The notes beneath the pieces were generated by a model. The model searched no databases. It had not been told where the DNA came from and saw only the letters and a list, made by a program, of their open reading frames with translations. Positions 7,961 through 17,244 of a stretch of 61,563 nt of DNA are shown here, in pieces. The stretch comes from Actinomycetes bacterium (GTDB taxonomy: Bacteria; Actinomycetota; Coriobacteriia; Coriobacteriales; Eggerthellaceae). A program made the position numbers and the translations under genes. The stretch is taken from the NCBI GenBank assembly GCA_023460315.1, contig JAEWQO010000074.1, forward strand, positions 1 through 61,563, read 5' to 3'. How positions within the stretch are numbered: the first letter of the stretch is position 1; each line of letters begins with the position of its first letter.

Positions 7961-9328
7961 CTATGCCTCCAAGATCTTGGCCGCAACCTGTTTCTTGCGG
8001 CTGAGGACGCCGGGCATCCAGGTGCCTCCGGCAACGGCTCCGTCCACCCCAAGCACGCGGCTCACCGCGCGCGCATTGCCTTCGCAGAGGATCTGACTCC
8101 CTTCGGCGATGATGTCCGTGACCATCAGCAGCACAAACTCGTAGCCATGTTCGGCGACGAGACGTCGCAGCTGCTCGCGGATCTCGTCCTCCCACTCCAT
8201 GACAGAGGCAAGGTCAACCGTCTCATGTTGGGCGATGAGAACGGTGGCGTCGCCGAAAGGAAACTCCTTCGAGTCAGCTCCGACCAGTTTTTCCACCGGT
8301 ATGTCGCCCTCTCCCCCGCGGCAGCGGAATACCGCCAACCCGAATTCGGTCGGATCAACCCCGGCGATGTCAGACAAGAGCGCCACCTGTTCACGGTCCA
8401 CGTCAGTGGTGGTCGGTGATTTGAGGATGACGGTGTCGGTCATAATCGCAGACAGCAGCACGGCGGCGATAGAGGGAGGGATCTCCACCCCCTGGCACCG
8501 GAATTCCATGGCGACAATCGTCGCGGTCGATCCCACGGGAAGGTTGAGGAAGCGGATGGGATTGGCCGTCGTGACATCGGCGATGCGGTGGTGGTCGAGG
8601 ATCTCCACGATCTCAGCCTCTTCGATCCCGTCGACCGCCTGACGCGTCTCGTTGTGGTCAACCAACACCACTTTGCGTTTCGGCCGCACGGCCACGTCGG
8701 AGCGTGTGACGATGCCCTGGACGCGTCCCTCCTCGTCGAGGACCACCGCCTCGCGGAGATCGCTTGCCAAGAGGTCGTCGACGACATCGTTGAGCAGGGC
8801 CTCGGCATCGAGGGTGAGCACATCGGCTTGGACGATGTCTGCCACGTTCTGGCCAAGCGAGGCGGCGAGGTCGGCGGCAACGGCCTGCTCCCCCAAACCG
8901 TCCTGCTGGAGGGCATCGGTTGCCGCGAGGTAGCGGTCGGCCAGTGCGCGTCTGGTGACCAAGCCGAGATACGTGCCGTCATCCTTCGTGACAACCAGGG
9001 AGCCGATGTCATGTGCCCGAAGGAGGCGAGCCGCCTCAAGCACCGTCTCGTCGGGGCGCACGGATACGGGATCGGGCGTCATGACGTCGGCGACGGTCGC
9101 ATGCACATGGGTGACCAATGCGGGGGCAGGCAGCCCGTTCTCTTCCAAAACCCAGCTGCTCTCGGGCGGCATCGGTCCCAAACGCGCCGGAACGAAAGTC
9201 GCGATCTCCTCACCTTCGCGCGCCGCGCGCCGCGCGAGCTCGTTCCTCAAATAAGCGTAGCAAACCGCTGCGCTGATGGAATCGTTGTCGGGATTTTTAT
9301 GCCCCACGACAATGATAGGTGCCTCCAT
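7961..9328 (-). CDS. ppaC: Manganese-dependent inorganic pyrophosphatase with CBS domains
   Basis: A family II (DHH) pyrophosphatase with an inserted regulatory module (455 aa). It hydrolyses pyrophosphate released in biosynthesis. The N-terminal G-H-K-N-P-D-N-D-S-I motif and the later L-D-H-H (near residue 290) are the metal-binding DHH motifs; the C-terminal DHHA2 domain ends with a K-K-Q segment. About 200 residues of paired CBS repeats lie between the two halves of the DHH domain; in this family CBS domains bind adenine nucleotides and tune activity. The start at 9328 follows AAGGAG; the longer upstream frame lacks family features. Confidence 0.9.
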   Translation of the reverse strand: MEAPIIVVGHKNPDNDSISAAVCYAYLRNELARRAAREGEEIATFVPARLGPMPPESSWVLEENGLPAPALVTHVHATVADVMTPDPVSVRPDETVLEAARLLRAHDIGSLVVTKDDGTYLGLVTRRALADRYLAATDALQQDGLGEQAVAADLAASLGQNVADIVQADVLTLDAEALLNDVVDDLLASDLREAVVLDEEGRVQGIVTRSDVAVRPKRKVVLVDHNETRQAVDGIEEAEIVEILDHHRIADVTTANPIRFLNLPVGSTATIVAMEFRCQGVEIPPSIAAVLLSAIMTDTVILKSPTTTDVDREQVALLSDIAGVDPTEFGLAVFRCRGGEGDIPVEKLVGADSKEFPFGDATVLIAQHETVDLASVMEWEDEIREQLRRLVAEHGYEFVLLMVTDIIAEGSQILCEGNARAVSRVLGVDGAVAGGTWMPGVLSRKKQVAAKILEA

Positions 9329-9444
9329 GCCTTCGCTCCTTCGCTTGCGTGTGTCCGTCGCCCGTTCGCCCGGGCGTCTCATGGTCGTTCGTTCAGGTTG
9401 CGCCCGTCGAGCCACCCAAGCAGCAGCCGACGCGCGATGGTGCC

Positions 9445-9473
9445 AGTATAACGTTCCGGAAACAATGCGTCAG
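9445..9473 (-). promoter_or_regulatory. Candidate promoter for ppaC
   Basis: On the minus strand CTGACG (9468-9473, 4/6 to the -35 consensus), a 17-nt spacer and TATACT (9445-9450, 5/6 to the -10 consensus) precede ppaC by about 115 nt. The divergent serine dehydratase gene starts on the other side of this intergenic region. Confidence 0.5.
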
Positions 9474-9568
9474 GACGGTTCCTGTTTCGTCGCCGAATAT
9501 CTTGAAACAGGGACTGAGCGAGGCGAAAACGCGCTAGGATGGAGTCGACCGAAAAGGAAAGAGGAGAC

Positions 9569-11248
9569 ATGGAGACGCTCGGCATGCGCGACATCATCGG
9601 CCCGATCATGATCGGGCCCTCGAGCTCCCATACGGCAGGCGCGCTGCGCATTGCCCACATGGCGCGTGGCCTGATGGCCGCAGCACCCGTCCGCGTCCAT
9701 TTCACGCTGTACGGATCGTTCGCGCACACGGGAAGCGGACACGGAACGGACAAGGCGCTCGTTGCCGGGATATTGGGACTTTCTGCCGACGACCTGGCAA
9801 TCAGGGACTCGTTCGCGCTTGCCGCGAGCAACGGGCTTGCCGTGTCATTCTCGCGCGACCTCGACACGTCCCCGGAGCACCCCAACACGGTCGACCTGCA
9901 TATCGTTGACGCCGAAGGCGGCACCCTCGAGTTGCGCGGGGTGAGCACGGGCGGCGGTGCTGCGGCCATCCGCAGCATCGATGGCATCGACGTCAACATC
10001 ACCGGAGCCCATACCAGCATCGTCGTCAGGCAGGACGACGTGAAAGGCGTGTTGGCCCATATAGCAGGCTGCCTGTCAGACTATGACGTGAACATCGCCA
10101 CCACGCGCATGTACCGAACGCGCCGCGGCGACACGGCCTACACGGTCATGGAAGTCGATGGGTGCGTGCCCGAAGGCGCGGCGGACGTGATCGCCCAACA
10201 TCCTGGCGTGCATTCCGTGCGCATCATACCCTCTGACGCACGTGAAAGTTCCCATCTCAGCGAAGCTCAGGACAACCGCCGTTTGGACAGCGGCAGCCAA
10301 GGTGGCGACAACTCCGCCGAAAGCGGTCCGGCAGGAGCCCTCTCCCCCGATGCGGACCAAGCGTTCGACCGTGCTGACTTCGCCTCCGGCCGGGAGCTTC
10401 TCACGCGATGCAAAGAAGCCAGATGCTCTCTTGGTGAGGCATTTCTCGCACGGGAGAACGCGCTCGCCCTGCGGGACGGGCAGGCTGCGTCCCTTGACAC
10501 CTACTGCACCCAGGTGATCGCCGTCATGCGCGAAGCCGTCAACGGTCCCCTCGACCATCCGACGCCATCCATGGGCGGGCTGATCGGAGGAGAGGCGCGC
10601 ATGCTGGCCGACACGAGAAGGCAGGGCAAGGCGATCGTCGACGAGCTGACGGCTGACGCCATGGAATACGCCTTGGCAGCGCTTGAGACCAACGCCTCCA
10701 TGGGACGCATCGTCGCGGCACCGACAGCGGGCTCGTCAGGCGTGCTGCCCGGCGTGCTGTTTTCATTGGAGAAAAGGCACGGCCTCGACGACGAAATCCT
10801 GAAGCGCGGCCTGCTCGCTGCCGGAGCGGTGGGATACCTCATCGCCCGCAACGCCACCGTCTCGGGAGCCGAAGGCGGCTGTCAGGCGGAAATCGGCGCA
10901 GCGGCCGCCATGGCCGCGGCGGCAGCCGTCGAAATGGCAGGCGGCTCTCCCGAGCAGGCGCTCGACGCCGCCGGGAACGCCCTCACGTCGCTGATGGGGC
11001 TTGTGTGCGACCCGGTGGGAGGCTTGGTTGAAGTGCCGTGCCAGAAAAGGAATGCCACAGCTGCCGCAACGGCCCTTGTCAGCGCACAGATCGCGCTTGC
11101 CGGCGTCAGCAACCTCGTCAACTTCGACGAGACGGTGTCCGCCATGGATGCCGTGGGCAGGTCTCTCCCCTTCGAGCTGAGAGAGAGTGCCCTCGGCGGC
11201 ATCGCCGTCACGCCAAGCGCGTGTGCCTGGTGCGCCGCGCGCTCCTGA
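9569..11248 (+). CDS. sdaA: L-serine dehydratase, fused beta and alpha domains
   Basis: Iron-sulfur L-serine ammonia-lyase (559 aa), converting serine to pyruvate and ammonia. The beta part comes first (I-G-P-S-S-S-H-T near residue 20) and includes an ACT domain at about residues 145-220, a likely serine sensor. A hydrophilic linker (about 220-280) leads to the alpha part with S-M-G-G-L-I-G-G, A-P-T-A-G-S-S-G and the cluster cysteines: E-G-G-C-Q-A-E-I, L-V-C-D-P-V-G-G, V-P-C-x-K-R-N and a C-terminal Cys pair. The ATG follows GAGGAG. Single-chain enzymes like this replace the separate SdaAA/SdaAB subunits of Firmicutes. Confidence 0.93.
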   Translation: METLGMRDIIGPIMIGPSSSHTAGALRIAHMARGLMAAAPVRVHFTLYGSFAHTGSGHGTDKALVAGILGLSADDLAIRDSFALAASNGLAVSFSRDLDTSPEHPNTVDLHIVDAEGGTLELRGVSTGGGAAAIRSIDGIDVNITGAHTSIVVRQDDVKGVLAHIAGCLSDYDVNIATTRMYRTRRGDTAYTVMEVDGCVPEGAADVIAQHPGVHSVRIIPSDARESSHLSEAQDNRRLDSGSQGGDNSAESGPAGALSPDADQAFDRADFASGRELLTRCKEARCSLGEAFLARENALALRDGQAASLDTYCTQVIAVMREAVNGPLDHPTPSMGGLIGGEARMLADTRRQGKAIVDELTADAMEYALAALETNASMGRIVAAPTAGSSGVLPGVLFSLEKRHGLDDEILKRGLLAAGAVGYLIARNATVSGAEGGCQAEIGAAAAMAAAAAVEMAGGSPEQALDAAGNALTSLMGLVCDPVGGLVEVPCQKRNATAAATALVSAQIALAGVSNLVNFDETVSAMDAVGRSLPFELRESALGGIAVTPSACAWCAARS

Positions 11249-11466
11249 CAGGCGCATGGAGGATTGCACGACCAGCACGCGGCCTATCCCTTCTTTCAAG
11301 TCCGCCGCTGGGAACCGAGCCCGGTTGCCGTCACCGCTGTCCTATGGCAAACGGCGACAGCAGAGAACAAGCATCTCGCATCATGCGCCGACCGACCATG
11401 CTGCGCCTTCCATCTCAAACGCCTGTGACGCAACGATGTCCCGACGAGATCGCGGAACGGAGGGCA

Positions 11467-11985
11467 TCAGCGGAAATCCTCGCCTTGGTCGCCTCCCAAC
11501 AGCTTCGACTGTTCCTTCATGTGTTCTGTCTTCTCAGCAGCAGAAACGAAGTTTTCAGGAGCGTCTTCGATCTCAAGCAGTTCCACCTCAAACGTGAGAT
11601 TTTTGCCAGCAAGGGGATGGTTGAGGTCGAACGTGGCAACTCCACCCTCAACATGGAGAACGGTCGCCGGCATCGGCGTGCCATCTTCGCTGCTGGCCAG
11701 CCAAATTCGCTTTCCCACCGCAATATCGTCCACAGGAATCTGCTCGACCGGTATCTTCGTGATATGCCCGTCGAGATATTCGCCATAAGCATCGTATTCG
11801 TTGACGACAAAGGTCTTCTTATCACCCACTGCGTCCATCTCCAAAACGGCCTTTTCAAAACCGTCGATGGTCATGTCCATGCCCGTCTGGAATTTCATGG
11901 GTTCCTCTTCCGTGGCATAGCCAAACACCGTGCCGTCGTCGAGTTTGCCCGTATAGACAAGCGTTACCGTGGAGCCAAGTTGCAT
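11467..11985 (-). CDS. FKBP-type peptidyl-prolyl isomerase (SlyD-like)
   Basis: A SlyD-type FKBP isomerase/chaperone (172 aa), cytosolic. The start region (V-T-L-V-Y-T-G-K-L-D-D-G-T-V-F) is the FKBP opening. The insert-in-flap arrangement is seen where residues for a chaperone flap separate the two halves (Y-D-A-Y-G-E-Y), and the end shows the F-D-L-N-H-P-L-A-G-K-N-L-x-F-E-V signature. I set the start at 11985 because GGAGGAG lies 9 nt upstream and FKBP homology begins there. A frame open to 12162 could add about 60 residues without a clear ribosome-binding site. The Met-rich/His-rich metal tail of E. coli SlyD is absent. Confidence 0.88.
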   Translation of the reverse strand: MQLGSTVTLVYTGKLDDGTVFGYATEEEPMKFQTGMDMTIDGFEKAVLEMDAVGDKKTFVVNEYDAYGEYLDGHITKIPVEQIPVDDIAVGKRIWLASSEDGTPMPATVLHVEGGVATFDLNHPLAGKNLTFEVELLEIEDAPENFVSAAEKTEHMKEQSKLLGGDQGEDFR

Positions 11986-12378
11986 CTTCTCAATCTCCTC
12001 CCAAGTCGACGCACCACGCCCGAACTTCGTCGAGCCACAGGCAGTGGTCCGCCCATCGTCCAACAGCACCGTCAATGACAGAGAGCCCCCTGGATTCAGC
12101 GTGTGTTCTCTCCCCCTGAAACGTACGAGAATCACCTGCTGTTCATGCATGCCATCCAGCACGGCACCCCTGCGTCAAACATAGTGACATTTTAGCACAG
12201 CCCATCTCAATTCCCTGCTCCACAGCCGATCAATCAGGCTAAACAACCGTTTTTCAACCTACTTCAGCAACCTGGTCGCCGTGCGGATCGGCCCCGGGCC
12301 ATCCGTGGGTCAGCCGACGATCCGCAAACGGCCCGGAAAAAACGGGGCACCTGCGCGAGGAAAAGGCGCAGCGCAAAT

Positions 12379-12515
12379 GCCGCGAGCCCGAGAAATGGCA
12401 AGAAACAAACGGGCAGAAAATTATCTCCATGCAGCTGACCTGGCATTTCGTTTGCCTTTTCGCAAGATCGCAATCCCAAACGCACTCAGGGCTTGCCATT
12501 TCTCGGGTTCGCGGC
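12379..12515. repeat. 24-bp inverted repeat pair with 89-nt interior
   Basis: The arm at 12379-12402 and its reverse complement at 12492-12515 match at 23 of 24 positions. The interior is AT-richer and carries no gene. It lies in the roughly 900-bp gene-free stretch between the FKBP gene and the gene at 12896. It could be a large RNA hairpin or the remains of a small non-autonomous transposon. Confidence 0.6.
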
Positions 12516-12557
12516 GTCGGCGAGACGCCGTGCCCACAAATGACCTCTGCCCGCCCG

Positions 12558-12850
12558 TCCGACTCCCTGCACATGGCACAGAAGCCCGCGCGCGACAACC
12601 CGCAGGCGCACACCTCTACACGCTCGACGCCCTGCAAAGGCGCAGCGCCCACGCCCTCGACGCCCTGCAAAGTCCCAGCTCTCACACGCTCGACGCCCTG
12701 CGAAAGCGCACACTCCATCCGTTTGACACCCCTGCAAAGAGGTACACTCCTGCACGCTTGACAACCCGCAGGCGCACACTCCGCCCGTCCGACTCCCTGC
12801 GCATGGCATAGACACCTGCACGCTTGACAACCCCTGTGCGCAACCTATGA
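12558..12850 (+). repeat. Degenerate tandem array, nine units of about 33 bp
   Basis: Units anchored on a Y-T/C-Y-GAC hexamer start at 12558, 12591, 12623, 12656, 12689, 12722, 12757, 12788 and 12823; most are followed by a CCCTGC-like core. Spacing is 31-35 nt, close to three helical turns. Three units carry an exact TTGACA (12723, 12758, 12824), and the last of these is the -35 box of the promoter at 12824-12851. It is not a CRISPR array: the repeats are contiguous and degenerate, with no unique spacers. Confidence 0.7.
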
Positions 12851-12851
12851 T
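12824..12851 (+). promoter_or_regulatory. Promoter for the gene at 12896
   Basis: TTGACA (12824-12829), a 16-nt spacer and TATGAT (12846-12851) lie 44 nt upstream of the ATG at 12896. The -35 box is part of the last unit of the 33-bp repeat array, so factors bound to the array would act directly on this promoter. Confidence 0.65.
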
Positions 12852-12895
12852 AGGGATAGCTGGCAGTTCACTCCGAGGGAAGTGAGGTACCGACC

Positions 12896-13354
12896 ATGGG
12901 AACGTACGAACGAGAACAGCACATGATTTCTGCTGGAACCGCCAAACGGGGCCAGGCCGCGCTCGAGTATTTCGCCGAGCTGGACGCCGGTCTCACCGAA
13001 GAAACCTCATGCCTCATGCATAGGCCCACTTACGACAAGACGCTGTTTGCGCCTGAAAACGACGACATCTATCGGGAGTTCTGCGCCTATCTCGACCTTC
13101 CGGAGCCGCGATTCTTCGACTCGATCGAAAATCCCCTCAGCGTCGAGGGATACACGGCAGCGGATGTCTACTTTTCCATGAAGTCCCGAAATGACCGCAT
13201 CGTGTCCATCGACGGTGCAGCAGTGTACAATATGCTCGTCAAGTTGCGCACGCAGCCTGAGATAGCCAAACGGGTTCTTGACTTTCGGCCCACCTGCTAC
13301 CAAAGCGGCTGCGGCATGAAAGATGCCGCATTCGACCGGGGGCTTTACAACTGA
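12896..13354 (+). CDS. Hypothetical protein, unknown family (152 aa)
   Basis: I do not recognise this protein. It is acidic in the first two thirds, has no membrane segment or signal peptide, and ends with a Cys pair (C-Y-Q-S-G-C-G-M-K) about 20 residues from the C terminus. The ATG follows GTGAGG and a good promoter. It lies 136 nt upstream of the radical SAM gene in the same direction, so it may be a substrate or partner of that enzyme; this is an inference from position only. Confidence 0.6.
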   Translation: MGTYEREQHMISAGTAKRGQAALEYFAELDAGLTEETSCLMHRPTYDKTLFAPENDDIYREFCAYLDLPEPRFFDSIENPLSVEGYTAADVYFSMKSRNDRIVSIDGAAVYNMLVKLRTQPEIAKRVLDFRPTCYQSGCGMKDAAFDRGLYN

Positions 13355-13490
13355 ACCTGCTCGCCGGCAGGCAGGAAGGCCTCCGAGCACGAATCTCGCC
13401 GGCAAGCATCAGTCCGGCAGAAGCGGCTTTCGTTCGAATGGCACGTGCGCGGCAAGGTTGGAGGGGAACGCGCGGAGATGGAGCACGTGG

Positions 13491-14771
13491 ATGGAGAACA
13501 GGACGTTGGATGAGGCTCTCGCCGAGTACGCCGCGGTTGAAAGGCGCTACGTGGAAGCGCTTGAAGAGAAGGGCCTGAGGTTCGTCGAGCCAGGAGCCGG
13601 TGCGGCCCGTCGCGCTTCGCTGCGCGAGGAGCTCGTGGCACGCGGCGTTGCAGTGCGCAATGCAGGTGCGAGCCTCTCACAGGGGCATCTGTCTCCCGCG
13701 TGCGTGGAATGCACCGGGAATCAGGGATCCGAAACGTTTTCCACGACATTCGCCTGTCATCGCGATTGCTACTTCTGCTTCAACCACAATCAGCCGGACT
13801 ACGAGCAGTTCTTCCGCGACGGATGCCCCTGGGAAGACGAGCTGGCCCGCTCGGCAGCCGAGAACGACTCCCTTGCCTGCGTGGGAATCACGGGCGGAGA
13901 ACCGCTGCTTGACCTTGAGAACGTCCTGCGTTTGCTGGACCGCGTGAACGGCTTGTGGCCCCATGCCCACAAGCGCCTGTACACTTCAGGCGACCTTCTG
14001 ACCGAAGGGAGCGCCCAGCGTTTACGCGACGCGGGGCTGGACGAGATCCGGTTCAGCGTGAAGGACGACGACTCGCCCGATCAGCAGGAGAAGGTGCTCT
14101 CCGCCCTGCGGCTGGCAAAGCGCTTCATCCCTTCCGTCATGGTGGAGATGCCGGTGATTCCCGGCGCCGGCCAGCACATGCGGCAGCTGTTCCGTCGCTT
14201 CGAGGACATCGGCATAGACGGCATCAACCTGCTGGAGTTCTGTTTTCCCTTCTGCAACTGGGACGAGTTCGCCAAGCGCGGCTTCATGCTGAGGAACCCC
14301 CCGTTCGACGTGATGTATGACTACGGCTACTCTGGCGGCCTTGCCGTTGCAGGCAGCGAGGAGCTCGCCTTTGAGCTGATGCTGTGGGCACAGGATCAGG
14401 GCATGACGTTTGGCCGGCACTACTGCTCGCTCGAGAACAAGCATCGCAGCGAGATCCGTCAGAAGAATGAGCCAGCAGCAGGAGTGCATCCCTGCATCGA
14501 ATTCGATCAGGATGATTTCTTCCTGAAGACGGCAAAAGTCTTCGGTCCTGACAGGAAAACGGCGCGTTCCATACTCGAAGCGGCAGGCTGCCACGACTTC
14601 GTCGACGACCCCGACGAACAGTCGCTCGCCTTCCCTCCGCGATTCGTGGCCGCAGTTCGGGAGGCAAGGAACGAGGACGGCGAACGCCTTCGCCCCATGC
14701 TGTGCTCCCTGGTGCATGAGACGGGCGAAGAAGGAAGCTACCTCATCGACGTCTCGCTCAAGCCGGCGTGA
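13491..14771 (+). CDS. Radical SAM protein of unknown function
   Basis: A radical SAM enzyme (426 aa) that would reductively cleave S-adenosylmethionine on a 4Fe-4S cluster. The cluster motif is C-H-R-D-C-Y-F-C (C89, C93, C96), followed by G-I-T-G-G-E-P-L-L at residues 132-140, the SAM-binding GGEP motif. An extra C-V-E-C-T-G-N motif (C71, C74) precedes the core, and further cysteines at F-C-F-P-F-C, H-Y-C and H-P-C may carry an auxiliary cluster or zinc. The ATG at 13491 has GGAG 7 nt upstream. The neighbours suggest no specific pathway; it could modify the small upstream protein or another substrate. Confidence 0.8.
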   Translation: MENRTLDEALAEYAAVERRYVEALEEKGLRFVEPGAGAARRASLREELVARGVAVRNAGASLSQGHLSPACVECTGNQGSETFSTTFACHRDCYFCFNHNQPDYEQFFRDGCPWEDELARSAAENDSLACVGITGGEPLLDLENVLRLLDRVNGLWPHAHKRLYTSGDLLTEGSAQRLRDAGLDEIRFSVKDDDSPDQQEKVLSALRLAKRFIPSVMVEMPVIPGAGQHMRQLFRRFEDIGIDGINLLEFCFPFCNWDEFAKRGFMLRNPPFDVMYDYGYSGGLAVAGSEELAFELMLWAQDQGMTFGRHYCSLENKHRSEIRQKNEPAAGVHPCIEFDQDDFFLKTAKVFGPDRKTARSILEAAGCHDFVDDPDEQSLAFPPRFVAAVREARNEDGERLRPMLCSLVHETGEEGSYLIDVSLKPA

Positions 14772-14834
14772 GACGAAGCCTTCCTCTGCTCTTGCGTGAG
14801 CATGCCCACGGATCAAAAGCGCTTATGCTCGCAA

Positions 14835-14854
14835 CTCCTTTGACGTCAAAGGAG
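14835..14854. promoter_or_regulatory. Perfect 20-bp palindrome between convergent genes
   Basis: CTCCTTTGAC is followed immediately by its reverse complement. It lies between the ends of the radical SAM gene and the MoxR-methyltransferase gene. With no loop and no T-run it fits a protein-binding site better than an intrinsic terminator. Confidence 0.5.
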
Positions 14855-14901
14855 CGATCCGCCCAAATACATCGGCAGAAAATACCCGTGCCCGACGGCA
14901 C

Positions 14902-17241
14902 TCACACCGTTTCGTTCTCCTTCCATGCATACATCGAGACCGCTCGATACCTCACCTCCCCATCACCGTCGACCACTTCGACAGAACGGTCTGCCGTGTC
15001 GCCCCGACGAGCCTCAACCTCATAGTCTGCCTCCATTGTGGGCTCTCCAAAACCGGCAGCCGCGAGCCAAGCGAGGTTCTCTTCATGCGTGCGTGCCGCC
15101 TGTATGCTGTTGCCCGCGGCACGGGCGCGCAAAACGACCTCGTCGTCACGCGCCTGATCGGCGAAGACAGTCTCCATGATAAGCAGGCCGCCGGGCTTGA
15201 GCACGCGTGCGAATTCCTTGAGGGCCTCAGCTTGATTGTAAAGAAGCGTCATCACGTTGTTCACATAGACGGCATCCATAGTGCTCGATCCGATGCCTGC
15301 AGCTATGAGATCTTCAGGATAGGCAACCCGAAACTCCATGTTGTTGTGAGTCAGGTTATTTTTGTGCCACGCATGATCCATGCCGCTTTTGGCTTCATCG
15401 ATATAGGAAACGTTCCAATCGACGCCGATGACACTGCCTCCATCGCCGACCATCGCGCTGAGCTTGTAAACGCCTCTGCCTCGGCGGCAGGCTACGTCCA
15501 GAACATTTTTCCCCCGCAGCAGCGATGCGGGAAGGATCATCTTGCATAGGCTGGTGAAACCATACTCGAACTGTTTGCCGCCGTAATAGTCTTTCAGGGC
15601 GTCCGGAGACAGCTCAGGAACCTGGCCATCCGATCCCCCCTCCCGCATTCCCGGTGCGCCTTGCCCCGCGTCAGAGCTCGGGGCGGACGTGGAGCCGGCG
15701 GGACGGAGGCCGGCGTGCCCGACGTTTTCGTCCATCTCCCGCAGCAGATCGACCCGCTCGCTCAATCCCATGCGGGCAGAGTCAACCTGCAGCTCCTGGT
15801 TATGGGCATAGTATGAGCCGTTCCCATAATGGGCGATAAACTGCGCAGTCGTTTGACGGGTGGCCAGCTCGGCCATGAAAACCAGCATCTCCCGTGTCCC
15901 GAAACACGCCTCGACAAAGTCGAAGGCATGGTCCATGCCGGCGCTCGCCTCTGTCGCTGCCGGCTTGATCTCGCTGACCTCAACTTGGTACGCTTCCTCA
16001 ATCGTGTGAAAGGCTCCCGGTCCCTGCTCCGTCCTTTCTTGGGCACAGCGGACAACAAGATCCCTCAGCAGCTTTATGACCAGCCGCTCCCTCCGGATGA
16101 AAGAATCAGAAACCACGCCAGACCCCACTTTGCGGTCGAGCGCCTTCTCCCGCTCGGTCACCCGGGGCACCACGACGGCATCGACGGCGGCGCCCTCAAG
16201 GAGCTCGGCCTTGACGCCGCGCAGCACATCCCGCACTTCCAAAACGACACTTTCGCGATCAAGGACTCTCGCGCATTGGCGGGCGACGACATCCAAGATC
16301 AGTCCAATCAACGCGATCCGCTCATCGAACTCCGCCATCCGGGCACGCTCCTTGATGGCATCACTCGCCTTTCCCGCGACAATCGCATCCACCTGGTAGT
16401 CGGATCGGTACTTCTCGAAGAGCGCATAATAGACAGAGAACTGATCGGCAATCTCGTCATCGCGAATGAACTGCGCCACCAGATCCCGATCCACCGGCTT
16501 TCCCATGTCTTCGTGCAACCCGATGATCCAGGCCAAATCCTCCCATCCGCGGGCAGTCACGAACGCCTTGCCTCCGCCAGGCTTCGATCGAACCTGATAA
16601 AAGCAGTCGCTCTTCGTTTCAAGAAACGTGGCAACTGCGGGATGCAGTCCCTTTTCCGACGCGTATTTCTTCCATGCCTGATAGTCAGGCTCGACATCTA
16701 TCTCCCGCATCCGGTCGAGCGTGACCACGTCGAACTCGTGTACCGACCGGTTATATTCGGGCGGGTTGCCGGCACACACGACCACCCATCCTTCAGGAAT
16801 TCTGTGCTTTCCAAACGTCTTGAACTGCAGAAACTGGAGCATCGAAGGGTAGAGCGTTTCGGAGACGCAGTTGATCTCGTCCAGGAACAGGATGCCATCA
16901 CGCATACCCGTGCGTTTCATATAGTCATACAGGGAGGCGACGATCTCAGACATCGTATACTCTGATGCCTCATATTCGAACCCGTCGAATTCATGACGCT
17001 CGATGCGCGGCAATCCCAACGCGCTTTGACGGGTGTGATGCGTCATCGAATACGATACGATGCCTATTCCAAGCTCTTGCGCAACCTGTTCCATGATGGC
17101 CGTCTTGCCAATCCCGGGAGCTCCCAACAGAAACAAGGGACGCTGATGCACGGACGGCATGGCATACATCCCTGCATCGTCTTTTCTCAGATAGGCTTCA
17201 ACGGCATCTTTCACCTGGCACTTCGCTGAAGAAATATCCAT
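14902..17241 (-). CDS. MoxR-type AAA+ ATPase fused to a SAM methyltransferase
   Basis: A 779-aa two-part protein. Residues 1 to about 300 are a MoxR-like AAA+ ATPase: Walker A G-A-P-G-I-G-K-T near 40, Walker B I-L-F-L-D-E-I-N near 120, sensor region V-V-C-A-G-N-P-P. A helical middle follows. A low-complexity Gly/Ser/Ala linker (about 525-555) leads to a class I methyltransferase: V-L-D-V-A-C-R-R-G-R-G (motif I), G-V-D-W-N, and L-K-P-G-G-L-L-I-M-E-T. MoxR ATPases normally pair with VWA proteins, and the next gene upstream is one (3-nt gap). The methyltransferase fusion is unusual. It is the third gene of a three-gene operon. Confidence 0.8.
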   Translation of the reverse strand: MDISSAKCQVKDAVEAYLRKDDAGMYAMPSVHQRPLFLLGAPGIGKTAIMEQVAQELGIGIVSYSMTHHTRQSALGLPRIERHEFDGFEYEASEYTMSEIVASLYDYMKRTGMRDGILFLDEINCVSETLYPSMLQFLQFKTFGKHRIPEGWVVVCAGNPPEYNRSVHEFDVVTLDRMREIDVEPDYQAWKKYASEKGLHPAVATFLETKSDCFYQVRSKPGGGKAFVTARGWEDLAWIIGLHEDMGKPVDRDLVAQFIRDDEIADQFSVYYALFEKYRSDYQVDAIVAGKASDAIKERARMAEFDERIALIGLILDVVARQCARVLDRESVVLEVRDVLRGVKAELLEGAAVDAVVVPRVTEREKALDRKVGSGVVSDSFIRRERLVIKLLRDLVVRCAQERTEQGPGAFHTIEEAYQVEVSEIKPAATEASAGMDHAFDFVEACFGTREMLVFMAELATRQTTAQFIAHYGNGSYYAHNQELQVDSARMGLSERVDLLREMDENVGHAGLRPAGSTSAPSSDAGQGAPGMREGGSDGQVPELSPDALKDYYGGKQFEYGFTSLCKMILPASLLRGKNVLDVACRRGRGVYKLSAMVGDGGSVIGVDWNVSYIDEAKSGMDHAWHKNNLTHNNMEFRVAYPEDLIAAGIGSSTMDAVYVNNVMTLLYNQAEALKEFARVLKPGGLLIMETVFADQARDDEVVLRARAAGNSIQAARTHEENLAWLAAAGFGEPTMEADYEVEARRGDTADRSVEVVDGDGEVRYRAVSMYAWKENETV

Positions 17242-17244
17242 CGT

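Noticed and set aside
12558..12850. Possible CRISPR array
   Set aside because: The units are contiguous and degenerate, with no constant repeat separated by unique spacers, and no cas genes are present.
13352..13357. Selenocysteine read-through at the end of the 152-aa protein
   Set aside because: Sequence after the TGA does not read like the same protein and no convincing SECIS-type hairpin follows.
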